DNA from: Choristoneura fumiferana
Lineage: Eukaryota > Arthropoda > Insecta > Lepidoptera > Tortricidae
Length of the DNA: 64,000 bases
Direction: 5' to 3'
NCBI RefSeq assembly: GCF_025370935.1
Contig: NC_133496.1
Location: 8,368,646 to 8,432,645 of the forward strand
Position 1 is the stretch's first letter. The number at the start of each line of letters is the position of its first letter. The notes below the pieces were generated by a model, which saw only the letters and a list, made by a program, of their open reading frames with translations, was not told the DNA's origin and did not search any database. A program made the translations under genes and the position numbers. Shown in pieces: positions 53,030 to 63,599 of the stretch.

Positions 53030-54180
53030 TTGGCAGCGGCCTGATTTTTGTTCCCACCCAAAAGCGTAGGTATAAATCATAAAAGCGTTCTGTGACACGC
53101 AGATTTCCCTCTGCTTCCCCTCCTTCTCCTCAAAAAAGCCCCAGAATGCATAACTCCAGCGTCATAATTAAATTTAAAATGACTAATTTAGGCTATTATC
53201 ACCCTTTAAAAATGTATAAAAATTCATTCCTTCATTCATAAATCGTTGGCCACTCCAATTAGCCTGTGAATGGCCTTAACATTCGTTAAATTCATGCACC
53301 TGCCACATTTAATTCGACCTCTCTAATAAATTTGCTTGAACAACATAGTCTGGTCGGAAAGGGCGCTAAAATTGAACTGTGCTGTGGTCCCGGTCCCGGT
53401 CCCGGGGTTCATTAAAGAAACATTTTTTCACTTCTCATGCTCGTAAAGTTCGTGTTTATGCTGGATCTAGGCGAAATAAAATGACTTTTTATGCTCTAGA
53501 GCATAAAGTGAAATCTTCATCTAAGTCAGTGATTCCCAAAGTCTTCACCAAGACTACAAAACAAAAAATGTCCATAAGATGTCACAAAATTTATCTGCTA
53601 TAGTAATGTAAGCATATTTTTAATACACATTTTTTAAGTACCTATAAGCATAATATTTTAAAAGGGCAATGACAGAACTCAGAAGCGACACAATCGACAA
53701 AGAATAAATGTATAGCATCCAAAATAAAATTTCGAGAAAAATAAGTATACTATAATATATTTCTATATATATAATCATTTTTATTTATGTATATCATATA
53801 TAATATCATATATATATATATATGTATCTTTTATTTATAATGTATATAATATTATTATTATTATTATATTTATATATATTAATGTATGAAAAATAAAAGA
53901 TATTAGTAAGTGAACAATTGTTTCCACTGTTGCTATTTCACTTCCTCGGAATCGAAGTGAAAAGGAGATTGTAAAACTGGAGCATTAAACCGGCTTGGGT
54001 GGCTATACGAACGTCTCGGTTAAAACGGCTCGTTTAATGCTCTTGTTGTACAATCTACTATAGTACTTTCACTCCAGTGCAGGCATTTTATTATATTCCC
54101 ACGAGGTTGAGTGTCGGGCACAAGATAGTCTATTTAATATGTGTGATAAATAAAGAAAAAACATTTATTCACGATTATAT
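53030..54180. other. No recognisable gene; AT-rich tract
   Basis: Holds a strongly AT-rich (TA)n/(ATT)n tract at 53740-53885 and a weak inverted repeat around 53970-54055 (gagcattaaacc with ggctcgtttaatgctc). Confidence 0.5.
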
Positions 54181-54183
54181 TAT

Positions 54184-54412
54184 TACTAGCTTTTTCCCGC
54201 GTCTCCGCCCTTGTGGTATTCGGTTATCGCGCGCTGTTCCCTTGGGAACTGTGCATTTTTCCTAGATAAAAAGTAGCCTATGTCACTCTCGGGCCCATAA
54301 ACTATCTCTATGCCAAAAATCACGTCGATCTGTCGCTCCGTTACGGCGTGAAAGACGGAAAAACACACAAACATACAAAAACACTTTCGCATTTATAATA
54401 TTAGTATGGATG
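54184..54412 (+). mobile_element. Lep1-like element
   Basis: tactagctttttcccgcgtc to 'cactttcgcatttataatatta'. Reverse counterpart of 16762-16950. Confidence 0.85.
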
Positions 54413-54427
54413 TAGGTGTATTTATGA

Positions 54428-54728
54428 AAGCCGTGGTGGTCGAGTGGTTTGACCTATGGACTCTCAAGCAGAGGATCGTGGGTTCAAACCCCAGCTAGCG
54501 CCTGTGAGTTTTTCGAATCATGTGCAAAATTACATCAGAAGTCTTCTACGAGCTTTACTGTGAAGGAAAACATCGTGAGGAAACCTGCACAAACCTGCTT
54601 CACTGGTTCAAGGGTGTGTGTGAAGTTCCCAATCCGCCCAGTGGCCCACGTGGGAACTACGGCCCAAGCCTTCTCATTCTGAGAGAAGGCCTGTGCCCAG
54701 CAGTGGGACGTATATAGGCTGGGATGAT
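54428..54728 (+). mobile_element. tRNA-derived SINE (family 1), full length
   Basis: Head gccgtggtggtcgagtggtt with perfect A box TGGTCGAGTGG and B box GGTTCAAACCC. The body is followed by 'ggcctgtgcccagcagtggg', 'acgtatataggctgggatga' and a T-run. The tail end is shared with RTE-type LINE tails, the likely source of its reverse transcriptase. Confidence 0.9.
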
Positions 54729-54829
54729 TTTTTTGTTCTGTTTCGATAAATTAAAAAAAATCGGTCCTTTCATCTTTCCATTTTAATGTACTGTTGTTTC
54801 TTATGTCTTTTCATCGTTCAAAGGTGAAC

Positions 54830-54926
54830 AGGTAGGTATCCCTTTAAGGGATAAGTTCGCCTTTGTATATCTTTCTCTTGTTGACTGTTATTTTCATGTG
54901 ATTTATGTACAATAAAGAGTTATACA
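54830..54926 (+). repeat. LINE-tail-like repeat (tacaataaagagtt family)
   Basis: ccctttaagggataagttcg to 'tgtacaataaagagtta'. Reverse counterpart of 34282-34380. Confidence 0.65.
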
Positions 54927-54929
54927 ATG

Positions 54930-55540
54930 ATGACTTACAACAACAACAATAAACAACAAACAAGATATACAAAATACACCTAATATATGATAAAATTGTC
55001 ATGAAATGGTCAAAACTTGGCATAACAGCCGCTACTGATCTTCTCTTGGGAAATTGAACACAAAAACTTTATAGATTCAAATAGATTCGATACAAAAGTA
55101 TCGATTAACAAGTATTTGAAGTAAACGAAAGAGCAAAAAAAGCACACGGAACCCTAAAGGCCCTCCGCGTATAAATTAAGCCGTGTGCAAAGAAATTGAA
55201 ATAAAAATCTTTGAAGCGAAAAGGTAAATTATTTTTCAGCTTTCATGAATGGGTTTGTTATTTTTTTTTTGCGATGGCTCTTTTCGGTATCCGGTGAGAG
55301 GAAAAAAATGATTTTTTTTAAAGTCAATTAAAGTCTGTTTAAATCAAGAGGACACCTAGTGTTTTGTAGACCACTGTTACTTTGCTATGCTACTTTTTGT
55401 GATGTTCGGTAGGTCGTAGAATTTTTCGAGGACAGTCCTCTTAGCAATGTGCTTCCATTTTGCTTAAAGTTAATACTAAAGTCCTAACCCCTCCGGCGTG
55501 TTACGTCAAAGTCGTAAAATGTCCAGGTGCCCAGGTTGTA
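54930..55540. other. No recognisable feature
   Basis: AT-rich, unassigned. Confidence 0.4.
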
Positions 55541-55544
55541 GAAT

Positions 55545-55836
55545 GACCAAATAGTAAAATATCAAGATCGTAAAATAACCAGGTAGTAGAATGTCAAGAT
55601 CGTAATATAACCAGGTAGTAGAACATCAAGATCGTAATATAACCAGGTAGTAAAATGTCAAGATCGTAAAATAACCAGGTAGTAGAATGTCAAGATTGAA
55701 AAATAGCCAGGTAGTAGAATGTCAAGATCGTCATATAACCAGGTAGTAGAATGTCAAGATCGTAATATAACCAGGTAGTAGAATGTCAAGATCGTAAAAT
55801 AACCAGGTAGTAGAATGTCAAGATCGTATAATATCG
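55545..55836. repeat. 32-bp minisatellite, ~9 copies
   Basis: Unit accaggtagtagaatgtcaa + gatcgtaatata. It is head-to-tail with no spacers and variants of 1-3 bases per unit. The preceding 60 bp (gtcgtaaaatgtccaggt) look like degenerate units. Confidence 0.9.
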
Positions 55837-55839
55837 CCT

Positions 55840-56715
55840 TGTGGTACAAACTCGAAAGCAGAAATTACGCGTCCGAAAAAACGCGACTCACATCTCAAAA
55901 AACTATGCTTGACTGGCTACCTACTGACTTACAAAATTTGTGTCGAACCCTCGTTGCGCGGCTCCTACTAGGTCTATCTCTCTACAGAAAGTATTAAATT
56001 AAAAAGCAAGTACTTAAGTAGTAAATGATCTGTAATATAACTACCATCTCAAGTCATCCAATGACGATATTTTAAATGCCAATTGCTAATGCCTGAGGCC
56101 TTACCTTAGCATTATCAAACATCTCAGGTACCCAACACAAAAAAAAGCCTAAAGTAACTTTGGTATAATTCTCTTTTGAAACACAATACGATAAGCTATG
56201 ATGGATGATGCCAACAAAAGGTGTCGAACGGACGAGGGTGGCCCGATACTGTATTTAAAGGTGGGGTAAGTGCAATACAAAAGGGCGTATCTTCACAGGA
56301 AATTCGCGGCAGTTACGCCCTTTTGCGTTAAGGGCGTACTGCCATGTAGTTAAAAATACCAGATTAATGTAGGGTTGTTGTATTTTATATACCAAGCCTT
56401 AACTTGCGGCTTCACGCGCGTATCATTAGTTCTGGGATGAATTGGCATTCCGGGATTTTGCTGAATTCTCATTTGGAACTTCCAAATATTACACCGTATT
56501 TTGTACAATAAAGAGTTTACATACATACATACATCGTGTTCGTTCACGTTGTATTCAAAAAATATTCCAGAGGTCCAGCTATGTAAATATAGCGCGCGAG
56601 TTGAATGAAGTCGGGGCCTGAGGTGAAGAGCGGGAGCCTCTCCCCTCCCCCCGCTATCCCACCTCGCCTCAGTCGCCTTTGGTGTAGTCCTTGATAGCTG
56701 TCGTACACTACATAT
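55840..56715. other. No recognisable gene
   Basis: Includes a diverged Lep1-like piece (56385-56480) and a tacaataaagagtt tail with ACAT repeats (56502-56540). Also a short inverted pair around 'aagggcgta...cgcccttttgcgtt' (56280-56340). Confidence 0.45.
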
Positions 56716-56720
56716 ACCTA

Positions 56721-56848
56721 TAACCTAACCAACAGAAAGTTGGGAAACCCCCGACTTTGTCAATTCAAAGTTCAATATCTCAAAAACGGACAGACACACA
56801 TAGCGGTCAAATTTATAACACCCCTCTTTTTGCGTCGGGGGTTAAAAA
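56721..56848 (+). repeat. GGGGGTTAAAA-family repeat, copy 5 (deleted inside)
   Basis: Begins taacctaaccaacagaaagt and ends gcgtcgggggttaaaa. It is about half the usual length. Confidence 0.75.
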
Positions 56849-57100
56849 CTCATGTTGCACCCCGTATTATTTTTTGTTTTAATGGTGACTAATCCGAATT
56901 TGTCCCCTTTTTTTTTGTTGACGGTTTAATCGAGATACATCCATCGTGTTGAGTTATGTTGCGACTAAGATGGATGAAACAAATAAAAGGCTAGGTACGA
57001 AGTCCTGTTCATATACATAATTATGTGTTATAATTATAAGCGAGAAGGATAAAAAAAAAAAAAAAATTAAAATAACATTTCTTTTACAAATTTATTGATA

Positions 57101-57966
57101 TGTCGGCGGCCGATCGTAAAATCCGCCAGATCACGAAATTCCTAGGCATATCGTGAAATGCCGCCATTTCATGAATTGGCTAAGGGACATCCGCCATATC
57201 GTTCAAAACTCACCGTTTAACGATTTGCCTAGTGACGTTTAGGCAGATCATGAAATTCCTAGGCATATCATGAAGCGCCGCCATTTCATGATTTGGCCAG
57301 TTTAGGCAGATCATGAAATTCCTAGGCATATCATGAAACGCCGCCATATCGGTTCTGGCACTTCGCCGGCCGCTGCCGCGGCACGCTCGCTTCGCTCGCT
57401 CGGCTCGTGCGTTGTGATCACAATTAAAACTAACCACTCCTCGCTTCGCTCGTCGTACCTAAATTTTTCTATATAAATAAGTGACAACTAGTGAATAAGT
57501 ACTTTATTTATCAACAAAATACTAACCTCTAAAATACGGGCAGACGTCCATGGTTTTTTCACATTGTGCACAGAATACGTTTGATTCACATAAAAAGAAC
57601 GGAGCTGATGTTCAAAAGCTTCTTTTGCACTTCTATTTTGAATTCAATCACTAGTTTCGGTTTAAAGATCATTTTGTTGCGACGCCGACATTTTTCACGC
57701 GCTAAACAAACACGACCGGTCAGCTGGTCACGGCCGCCATTGCATACGCAGCGCCACCAGTGGCCAAAAAAGAAACTATTTTACGATGTGCCCGGTATAG
57801 AGCTAGGAATATCGACGAATGCGTTGCTCTAATCGATCTGCCGTATTATTTCTCAGGCACATCGTGATATGCCTGGCCAACGTTTAGGCATATCATGAAA
57901 TGGCGGCGTTTCACGATATGCCTAGGAATTTCGTGATCTGGCGGATTTTACGATCGGCCGCCGACA
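57101..57966. mobile_element. TIR transposon-like element with subterminal repeats (866 bp)
   Basis: Both ends read tgtcggcggccgatcgtaaa inward, and the inverted repeats extend over about 73 bp with one or two differences. Inside, the phrase 'cctaggcatatc(g/a)tgaa' plus 'gccgccat' recurs in direct orientation at about 57141, 57259 and 57322 and inverted near the right end. No transposase frame is visible, so it is non-autonomous. A CpG-rich 'cgctcgcttcgctcgc' patch lies at 57385-57455. No clean target duplication was found. Confidence 0.85.
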
Positions 57967-57969
57967 GAG

Positions 57970-58262
57970 ATATACTGTATGTCGATAAATTCGTCAGCAT
58001 TAGATAATAAGGTCGCAATACTATCGCATTTCTGAACTCTGCATTCAACTCGCGCGCGGTAGGTACACAACAAATTTCGTCCATATCAGTCTTGCATGAT
58101 GTTTTGGCGTGAAATAGTAACATAAGACGCAGTAATCAGGCACGCACTCATGCACCATACAATTATAAACTTTCACATTTATAATATTAGTAGGATTATC
58201 GAGACACAAGAGGTACTTATGGTGTAAAAAAGATCTCGTCTATCAATCTATGTCTCTTAAGA
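57970..58262. other. Unassigned, with Lep1-like terminus
   Basis: 58165-58197 (ctttcacatttataatatta) is the end motif of the Lep1-like family; the rest is unassigned. Confidence 0.45.
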
Positions 58263-58265
58263 AAC

Positions 58266-58409
58266 TTGTCTTGGATGTTTAATATGTTTTTAAGTATGTA
58301 TTTATTTATAAGTATGTTTATCCGTTGCCTAGTATCCATAGTACAAGCTTTGCTTAGTTTGGGACTAGGTCAAATTGGTGTCAAGTGTCTCGTGATATTT
58401 ATTTATTTA
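58266..58409 (+). mobile_element. SINE family 3 tail (5'-truncated)
   Basis: tatccgttgcctagtatcca, 'gtttgggactaggtcaaatt' and 'gatatttatttattta' match the tail of 52568-52826. Confidence 0.8.
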
Positions 58410-58411
58410 TA

Positions 58412-58924
58412 GCTCTTTTTATTGCAATGTCGATGGACAGATGTACTTTTATATGTAAAAATCCTACATCTATTATACTTAACATTACACATCTTTGTCA
58501 TTCTATTACCCAGTTCATCAAACATTGTCCCAAACATTCGGCAGCCAAAGCCAACACACGTGCCTCAAACTTCGTCAATTTGTATTATTACATATCACAC
58601 CCGCGCATTAACTTGTAGTGTGGAATAATTGAATTAAACTGCTCAGGTTAATAGTGAAATGGTGATAGGTTTAGCGGATTAGCTTTGAAGTTCTAAGCCA
58701 CGTTAAGCATAAAAGCTACCTTGTCTTTTAAGTGATATCAGAGCACTTGCATACAATTCTGGGCACACAAATTCATACAAACTTAAACAAGCATCCTATT
58801 ACTGTAAATACCTACCGCATGTTTACAAATTGTCTTGTGTGCCAAAGTTAATAAATAAATTAAATAAATAACGAATATAATATTGGTGTTCAAGCTGATG
58901 CAACGACAAATAGAAAAATAACTT
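58412..58924. other. No recognisable gene
   Basis: No supported feature. Two overlapping short frames (58385-58628) have no recognisable features. Confidence 0.4.
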
Positions 58925-58925
58925 G

Positions 58926-60425
58926 TTTTTAACCGACTTCAAAAAGGAGTAGGTTCTGAATTAAGTTGCTTTTAAGGTACGATTTCAAAAACACGAAAAA
59001 AGTAAGCACAAAATCAAGCATTTTGCTTTACATTGCTTCTTCGAATAAACTTAAAAGCGTAATAAAAATTAAAAAAATTATAACAAAAAATTGAACCAAC
59101 AGCAAAAAAAAACATGAAAATAAATTTCTACCAGTCTGAAGTCGGTCGGTGCCTCAGCACGAGCCAGCAGGAGTGGACCTATAGTCACCTACGAACTTTA
59201 TATTGGTCTTCAATCACTCCTGCTGGCTCGTGCTGAGGCACCGACCGACTTCAGACTGGTAGAAAATTATTTCCATGGTTTGTTCGTAGTCGGTTAAATT
59301 TTTTGTTATAATTTTTTAATTTTTAATACACTATTAAGTGTAAATAATCTAGGATACAATAGTTTAATATCAACTGCTCGTCACCTTTTACGAAAGATTG
59401 TTTTTTCCGATGTAGAGACGTTCATTATTGTGGAGTCCTGGTGCTTCGCACCACCAGTTTTTTGTAATATTTAGATAGTGGATAAAAAAAGCACTGTTAT
59501 TGAATTATTTTTCGAGTTTTCAGTGACGTAAAATGGCCGAACTAGATGCAATTTTAACGTAAAATGGCCAAACGTACGTTTGATACCTTTACGCGGTAAA
59601 TCCCAGGGCGGTTTTTTTTAATCTGTGGGCATAACTGCCATTTAGGTCCTTGTACGTCAAGCGGAATGCCATTACCCCGATACTACATCGTAACATGATT
59701 GTATTACTTTTTTTTTTTAATTTCTCCAAGTATCTTGGGTAACGTATTTTTTACCAAAGATTAAAAAGTTGAACGCGTATATGAGCCAAAGTACCACATA
59801 GATCTTTTTACTGTCTTTTTGAACACAAGTTTATTTCCAGGAAATTCACTTATATGGGCGTATGTACATACCACAACTTTCAATGAAAAAATATTTTATC
59901 AAAATTTATTCGTTGTGGTTGAAGGACTGAGTACTATTAGCTAGTGTGCCAAATTTTAGAAGTCTCGGATACACCATCTCTGAGTTACGACAGTTTTGGA
60001 CTTTGAATGCCCGTCCTGTAAAGTAAGGATTTTACACTTAAGCCCTTATACATAGGGCCCATCGTGCATTACGAGGAGCATAAATTGCTTAGCAACGGTG
60101 TCAAAGTATAATTAAAATTCAACCCGTGAAATACTTGTTATTAAGTAGTAACTCCGATGGTCAACTGTGGTCTTGATCATCAGTTCCACTTCAACAAATG
60201 ATAATTTTCAAGAGCAAATGCACGAGTTACTACTAAATATATCCAATTTACTATAGGTGTCTCTACAACATTTGAAGAGTTCCCTCGATTTCCTTAAGAT
60301 TCAATCATTGGATCCTGATTTGGTGCTTTTCGGACCTAATTGAAGACATTACTAGATAAACGCAAAAAAAATGTTCAAATGGGTTCATAAATGACGGAGT
60401 TCTGAGGTAACAAACATAAAAAAAA
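58926..60425 (-). mobile_element. Hairpin-family element with a perfect 48-bp stem
   Basis: A short plus-oriented half (58926-59175, opening aaccgacttcaaaaaggag) meets a long minus-oriented half (59215-60425). The junction is a perfect inverted repeat of 48 bp (59128-59175 with 59215-59262) and a 39-bp loop. The long half matches, in reverse, 10200-10832 in intron 3. It is non-coding and its class is unknown. Confidence 0.75.
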
Positions 60426-60429
60426 ACGC

Positions 60430-61320
60430 TGAACTAATGTTCAGTTTCACGAGTATGATCTATGTTTTAAATTTGTTCATTATTACAGGTCACACCCGGT
60501 ATAGTGTTAAATTTGAAGTTTCGCATTGATTTATATTTAGATCTCGTAGTGTAACCTGTACCTTACCAGTACATAGTAAACCCCACTAAGACAACCCGTA
60601 TGCTGATACGTCTCAGTTTAATTACATTCGACAGATTAGACCTCGCTTAATATTCGGATGTTCAGTGAAAAGGTCTTAAGAGCCCTAACCGCTTAAGGCA
60701 CTTACACCCTTGCTTAACGATAATTATTGTTGAATTGTTGGCCCTTCATAGTGATATCGCTGTAATTGATAACGTGAGGCTTTGCAGGTTACTGGTAAGG
60801 TTAAGTGGGGATGATTTCCGTGTAGGTGTGTTGGTTGTTTTCCCATACAATGGGCCAATGGGGAATGTCAGAAAAATGTAGAAACGCTTAAAACTTTTTA
60901 TATCCATAGGAATAACCTTTCTAATTAACAGAAAAAATATCCGATATTTAGATAGCATCAATTAATTTTAAAAAATGAAAGAAAGACAGTCCGGTCGGTT
61001 ACGGGTTGTTCCATAGTCCAGAATAAAAAACATTAAAAAAGAATTTATGTGTCTTTGACTCGGCCGTTTTGACATGTGACACTCTTTACCGGGCCGAATA
61101 ATACTGACATGGAAATGCCGACCCTGTTTTTCGTGTACACGCCCATAGAAACTGACATGAGCTTCAAAAAAAGTTTTAAGCGTTTCTAAAATTTTCATCC
61201 ATTCCCCATTAACAGGGTAAACATAGTCTTACGAGCGTCTAGACCTGCTGAGCTGACAACGTTGCATTTTTGTTAGTTTTTCTCGAATCCCTACTCCATA
61301 AAAATTTATTCAAAATTAAA
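60430..61320. other. No recognisable gene
   Basis: No supported feature. Confidence 0.4.
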
Positions 61321-61323
61321 AAA

Positions 61324-61522
61324 GTGGTCTGTAAGAACTGTTCTTAATACATAAGTTAATGTATCTACTGCAATAATTATTCGTGATAGACTTTTACATT
61401 CATTAAATACGAACAAATGTTTATTAACGGTTTTTAAAGAAAATAAAAGTCTATCACGAATAATTATTGCAGTAGACACATTAACTTACATCATTATATT
61501 AAGAACAGTTCTAACAGACCAC
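61324..61522. mobile_element. Palindromic element (199 bp, ~75-bp arms)
   Basis: The left arm from gtggtctgtaagaactgttc to 'attattcgtgatagac' is the complement of the right arm, with a few mismatches and small indels. Non-coding foldback element. Confidence 0.85.
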
Positions 61523-61679
61523 AATTTTAATTTTCATTCAATTTCAATTTAGGAATTTCACACACACATTTAAATTTATTCGCAGGTGTGTGCAGGTTTA
61601 ATCACGACTTTCCTGCACCGTACTGCACATGAATAATTTTGAAAGTCATTTCGCAATTTTCGCATTTGCTTTCTGAAAA

Positions 61680-61957
61680 TGGCCTCTCAAGCTAAGCAGA
61701 GGATCGTGGGTTCAAGTCCTAGCTTGGACCTCTGACTTTTTCGAAATTCATGTGTGAAATTACATTTGAAATTTACCACGAGCTTTACAGTAAAGGAAAC
61801 ATCGAAACCTGCGCAATTCCGTGAAGCAATTCAATGGTGTGCGCGAAGTTCCCAACCCGCACTGGGCCCGCGTGGGAACTACGGTACAAGCCTTCTCATT
61901 CTGAGAGGAGGCCTGTGTCCAGCTGTGGGGCGTATATAGGCCGAGATAACGATGATG
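61680..61957 (+). mobile_element. SINE family 1, head partly lost
   Basis: It keeps the B box GGTTCAAGTCC, the body and the tail 'cgtatataggccgagataac'. The A-box part is missing. Confidence 0.85.
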
Positions 61958-61996
61958 GGAGTCGCAGGAAATAAATCTTGTTAATATACTTACTAT

Positions 61997-62025
61997 TTTT
62001 TTTCTTTCTTTCTTTCTTTCTTTCT
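61997..62025. repeat. (CTTT)n microsatellite flanking a Lep1-like element
   Basis: TTTC units run straight into ctaatattataaatacgaaa. Confidence 0.9.
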
Positions 62026-62580
62026 AATATTATAAATACGAAAGTGTGTATGTATGTTTGTTACTCCTTTACGCTAAAACGGCTGGACAGATTTAGAGGA
62101 AATTTTGGAATGTACTCTAACTGTCCCTAACCCGGGGGAATGTCAGGATAAAAAGTAGCCTAAGGGGCTGTTTCACCATCCATTGATTAGCGTTAACCGA
62201 TGGTTAAATGTAATGCCGTCTCTGTCTATTCGTACAAAACAAATAGAGATGGCATCACACCTAACCGCCAGTTAACACTAATCAATGGATGGTGAAACAG
62301 CCCCTAAGTGTTATTCCAGATGTCCAGCTATCTATCTGGAATAACACATACTTAGGCTACTTTTTATCCTGATAACAGGACGGCCGGGATAGGGATAAAA
62401 CTTTGAATTAAAAACCAGTGGGCTTAGAGTCATGAAATTTGGCATGGTTGTTTTTAATGCAACTTCAATAAAACCAGGAAGTAATATAGGAAATGCCCAC
62501 GGGAATTTTGTAAAATCCCGGAATTCCAATTCGACTGCTGTATCTAATGATTTACGCGTGCGAAGCCGCGGGTAGACAGT
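62026..62580 (-). mobile_element. Lep1-like element with nested insertion
   Basis: ctaatattataaatacgaaa at one end and 'gcgtgcgaagccgcgggtag' at the other. It is split by a MITE at 62164-62304 and contains a 14-bp perfect hairpin (gtgttattccagat with its complement, 62307-62346). Confidence 0.75.
62164..62304. mobile_element. MITE with TAA target duplication (PIF/Harbinger-like)
   Basis: Ends ggggctgtttcaccatccat and its complement enclose 141 bp, with imperfect inverted repeats of about 45 bp. The flanks carry taa at 62161-62163 and 62305-62307. A 3-bp TWA duplication fits PIF/Harbinger-type MITEs. Non-coding. Confidence 0.8.
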
Positions 62581-62589
62581 GGTAGACTA

Positions 62590-62980
62590 TAAGTACTTTC
62601 CAGACGGTAGGTTATTTAGTAAGGGTCACACAGAGTTACCTCTGTCAATATGGACTGCATAAATGACAGGTGTCATTCGGTTGCCCCGATGAGGGTAAAG
62701 AAAAGGGCAGTAAATCTGAGAGATTTTTTTAGATTAAGGAAAAATCTTTTTCTATATTCCTAATATTGGCTTTCTTTAAAAGACGCTAGTCTAACTCACG
62801 TACCGAGGATTTCGTGCGAATTAGTATGTATCTAGAAAATCCTATGTTAGCAAAGCCCTGTGGCACACGTTACATAAAACTAGTTTTTGGACGCGACTTC
62901 GTCTGCTAAGAATTCAGTAATCGCTATCCCACGGGAACTGTAATTTTTAAGTTTCTCGCGGCGCTGTCTTCTTGACGGTG
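62590..62980. other. Unassigned, with diverged Lep1-like piece
   Basis: 62878-62950 (ggacgcgacttcgtctgc, 'cgctatcccacggga') resembles the Lep1-like opening; the rest is unassigned. Confidence 0.4.
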
Positions 62981-62982
62981 TC

Positions 62983-63061
62983 GGGGGACCGCTAAGGTTA
63001 ACAGGAAACTAAAGTAAACATGTTGTATTTTTTAAAGTATTATTAACCTTAGCGGTCCCCC
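62983..63061. mobile_element. 79-bp foldback element
   Basis: gggggaccgctaaggttaa (62983-63001) is the exact complement of 63043-63061. Confidence 0.8.
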
Positions 63062-63248
63062 AACAAATTGCAAAATTTCCACATGTGTATCGAAGTTTAA
63101 ATAATTGTCTCCGTGGCACATAAGTATACATATTTCATTTTTCAAAAAGGTTAGGCTACAGGGCAAACCCCTGACCCGATCGTCTTTGTTTTAAGCTTAA
63201 TCTTAGCTGAAAGCTTAGGCTAAGCTAAATTGTCCAGTCATAAGTCTA

Positions 63249-63436
63249 AGTCTATATACGTCCCACTGCTGGGCACAGACCTCCTCTCAGAACAAGAGGG
63301 CTTGGGCCATAGTTCCCACGCGGGCCCAGTGCGGATTGGGAACTTCTCACGCACCATTGAATTGCTTCGCAGTTTTGGGCAGGTTTCCACACGATGTTTT
63401 CCTTCACCGCAAAGCTCATGGTAAATTTGAAATGTA
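63249..63436 (-). mobile_element. SINE family 1, 5'-truncated
   Basis: tctatatacgtcccactgct, 'acgcgggcccagtgcggatt' and 'ttgaattgcttcgcagttt' are the reversed tail and body. Confidence 0.85.
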
Positions 63437-63474
63437 TTCCGTGGTACTTATTAAATCTACCCAATATCCTTGGG

Positions 63475-63585
63475 ATTTAAACTATTTTTATGCCAAATTT
63501 TATCTAAATCGGTTCAGACGTTATTTCATGATTGAGTAACAAACATCTTGACAAGCTTTCTCATTTATAATATTTGAAGGATAAT
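63475..63585 (+). mobile_element. Lep1-like terminal part
   Basis: cctaaatcggtt-type middle followed by 'ctttctcatttataatattt', the family end. Confidence 0.55.
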
Positions 63586-63599
63586 CGAAATCCAAAAGT

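Noticed and set aside
55545..55836. CRISPR-like regular repeat
   Set aside because: The 32-bp units are directly adjacent with no unique spacers, and the window is eukaryotic. It is a minisatellite.
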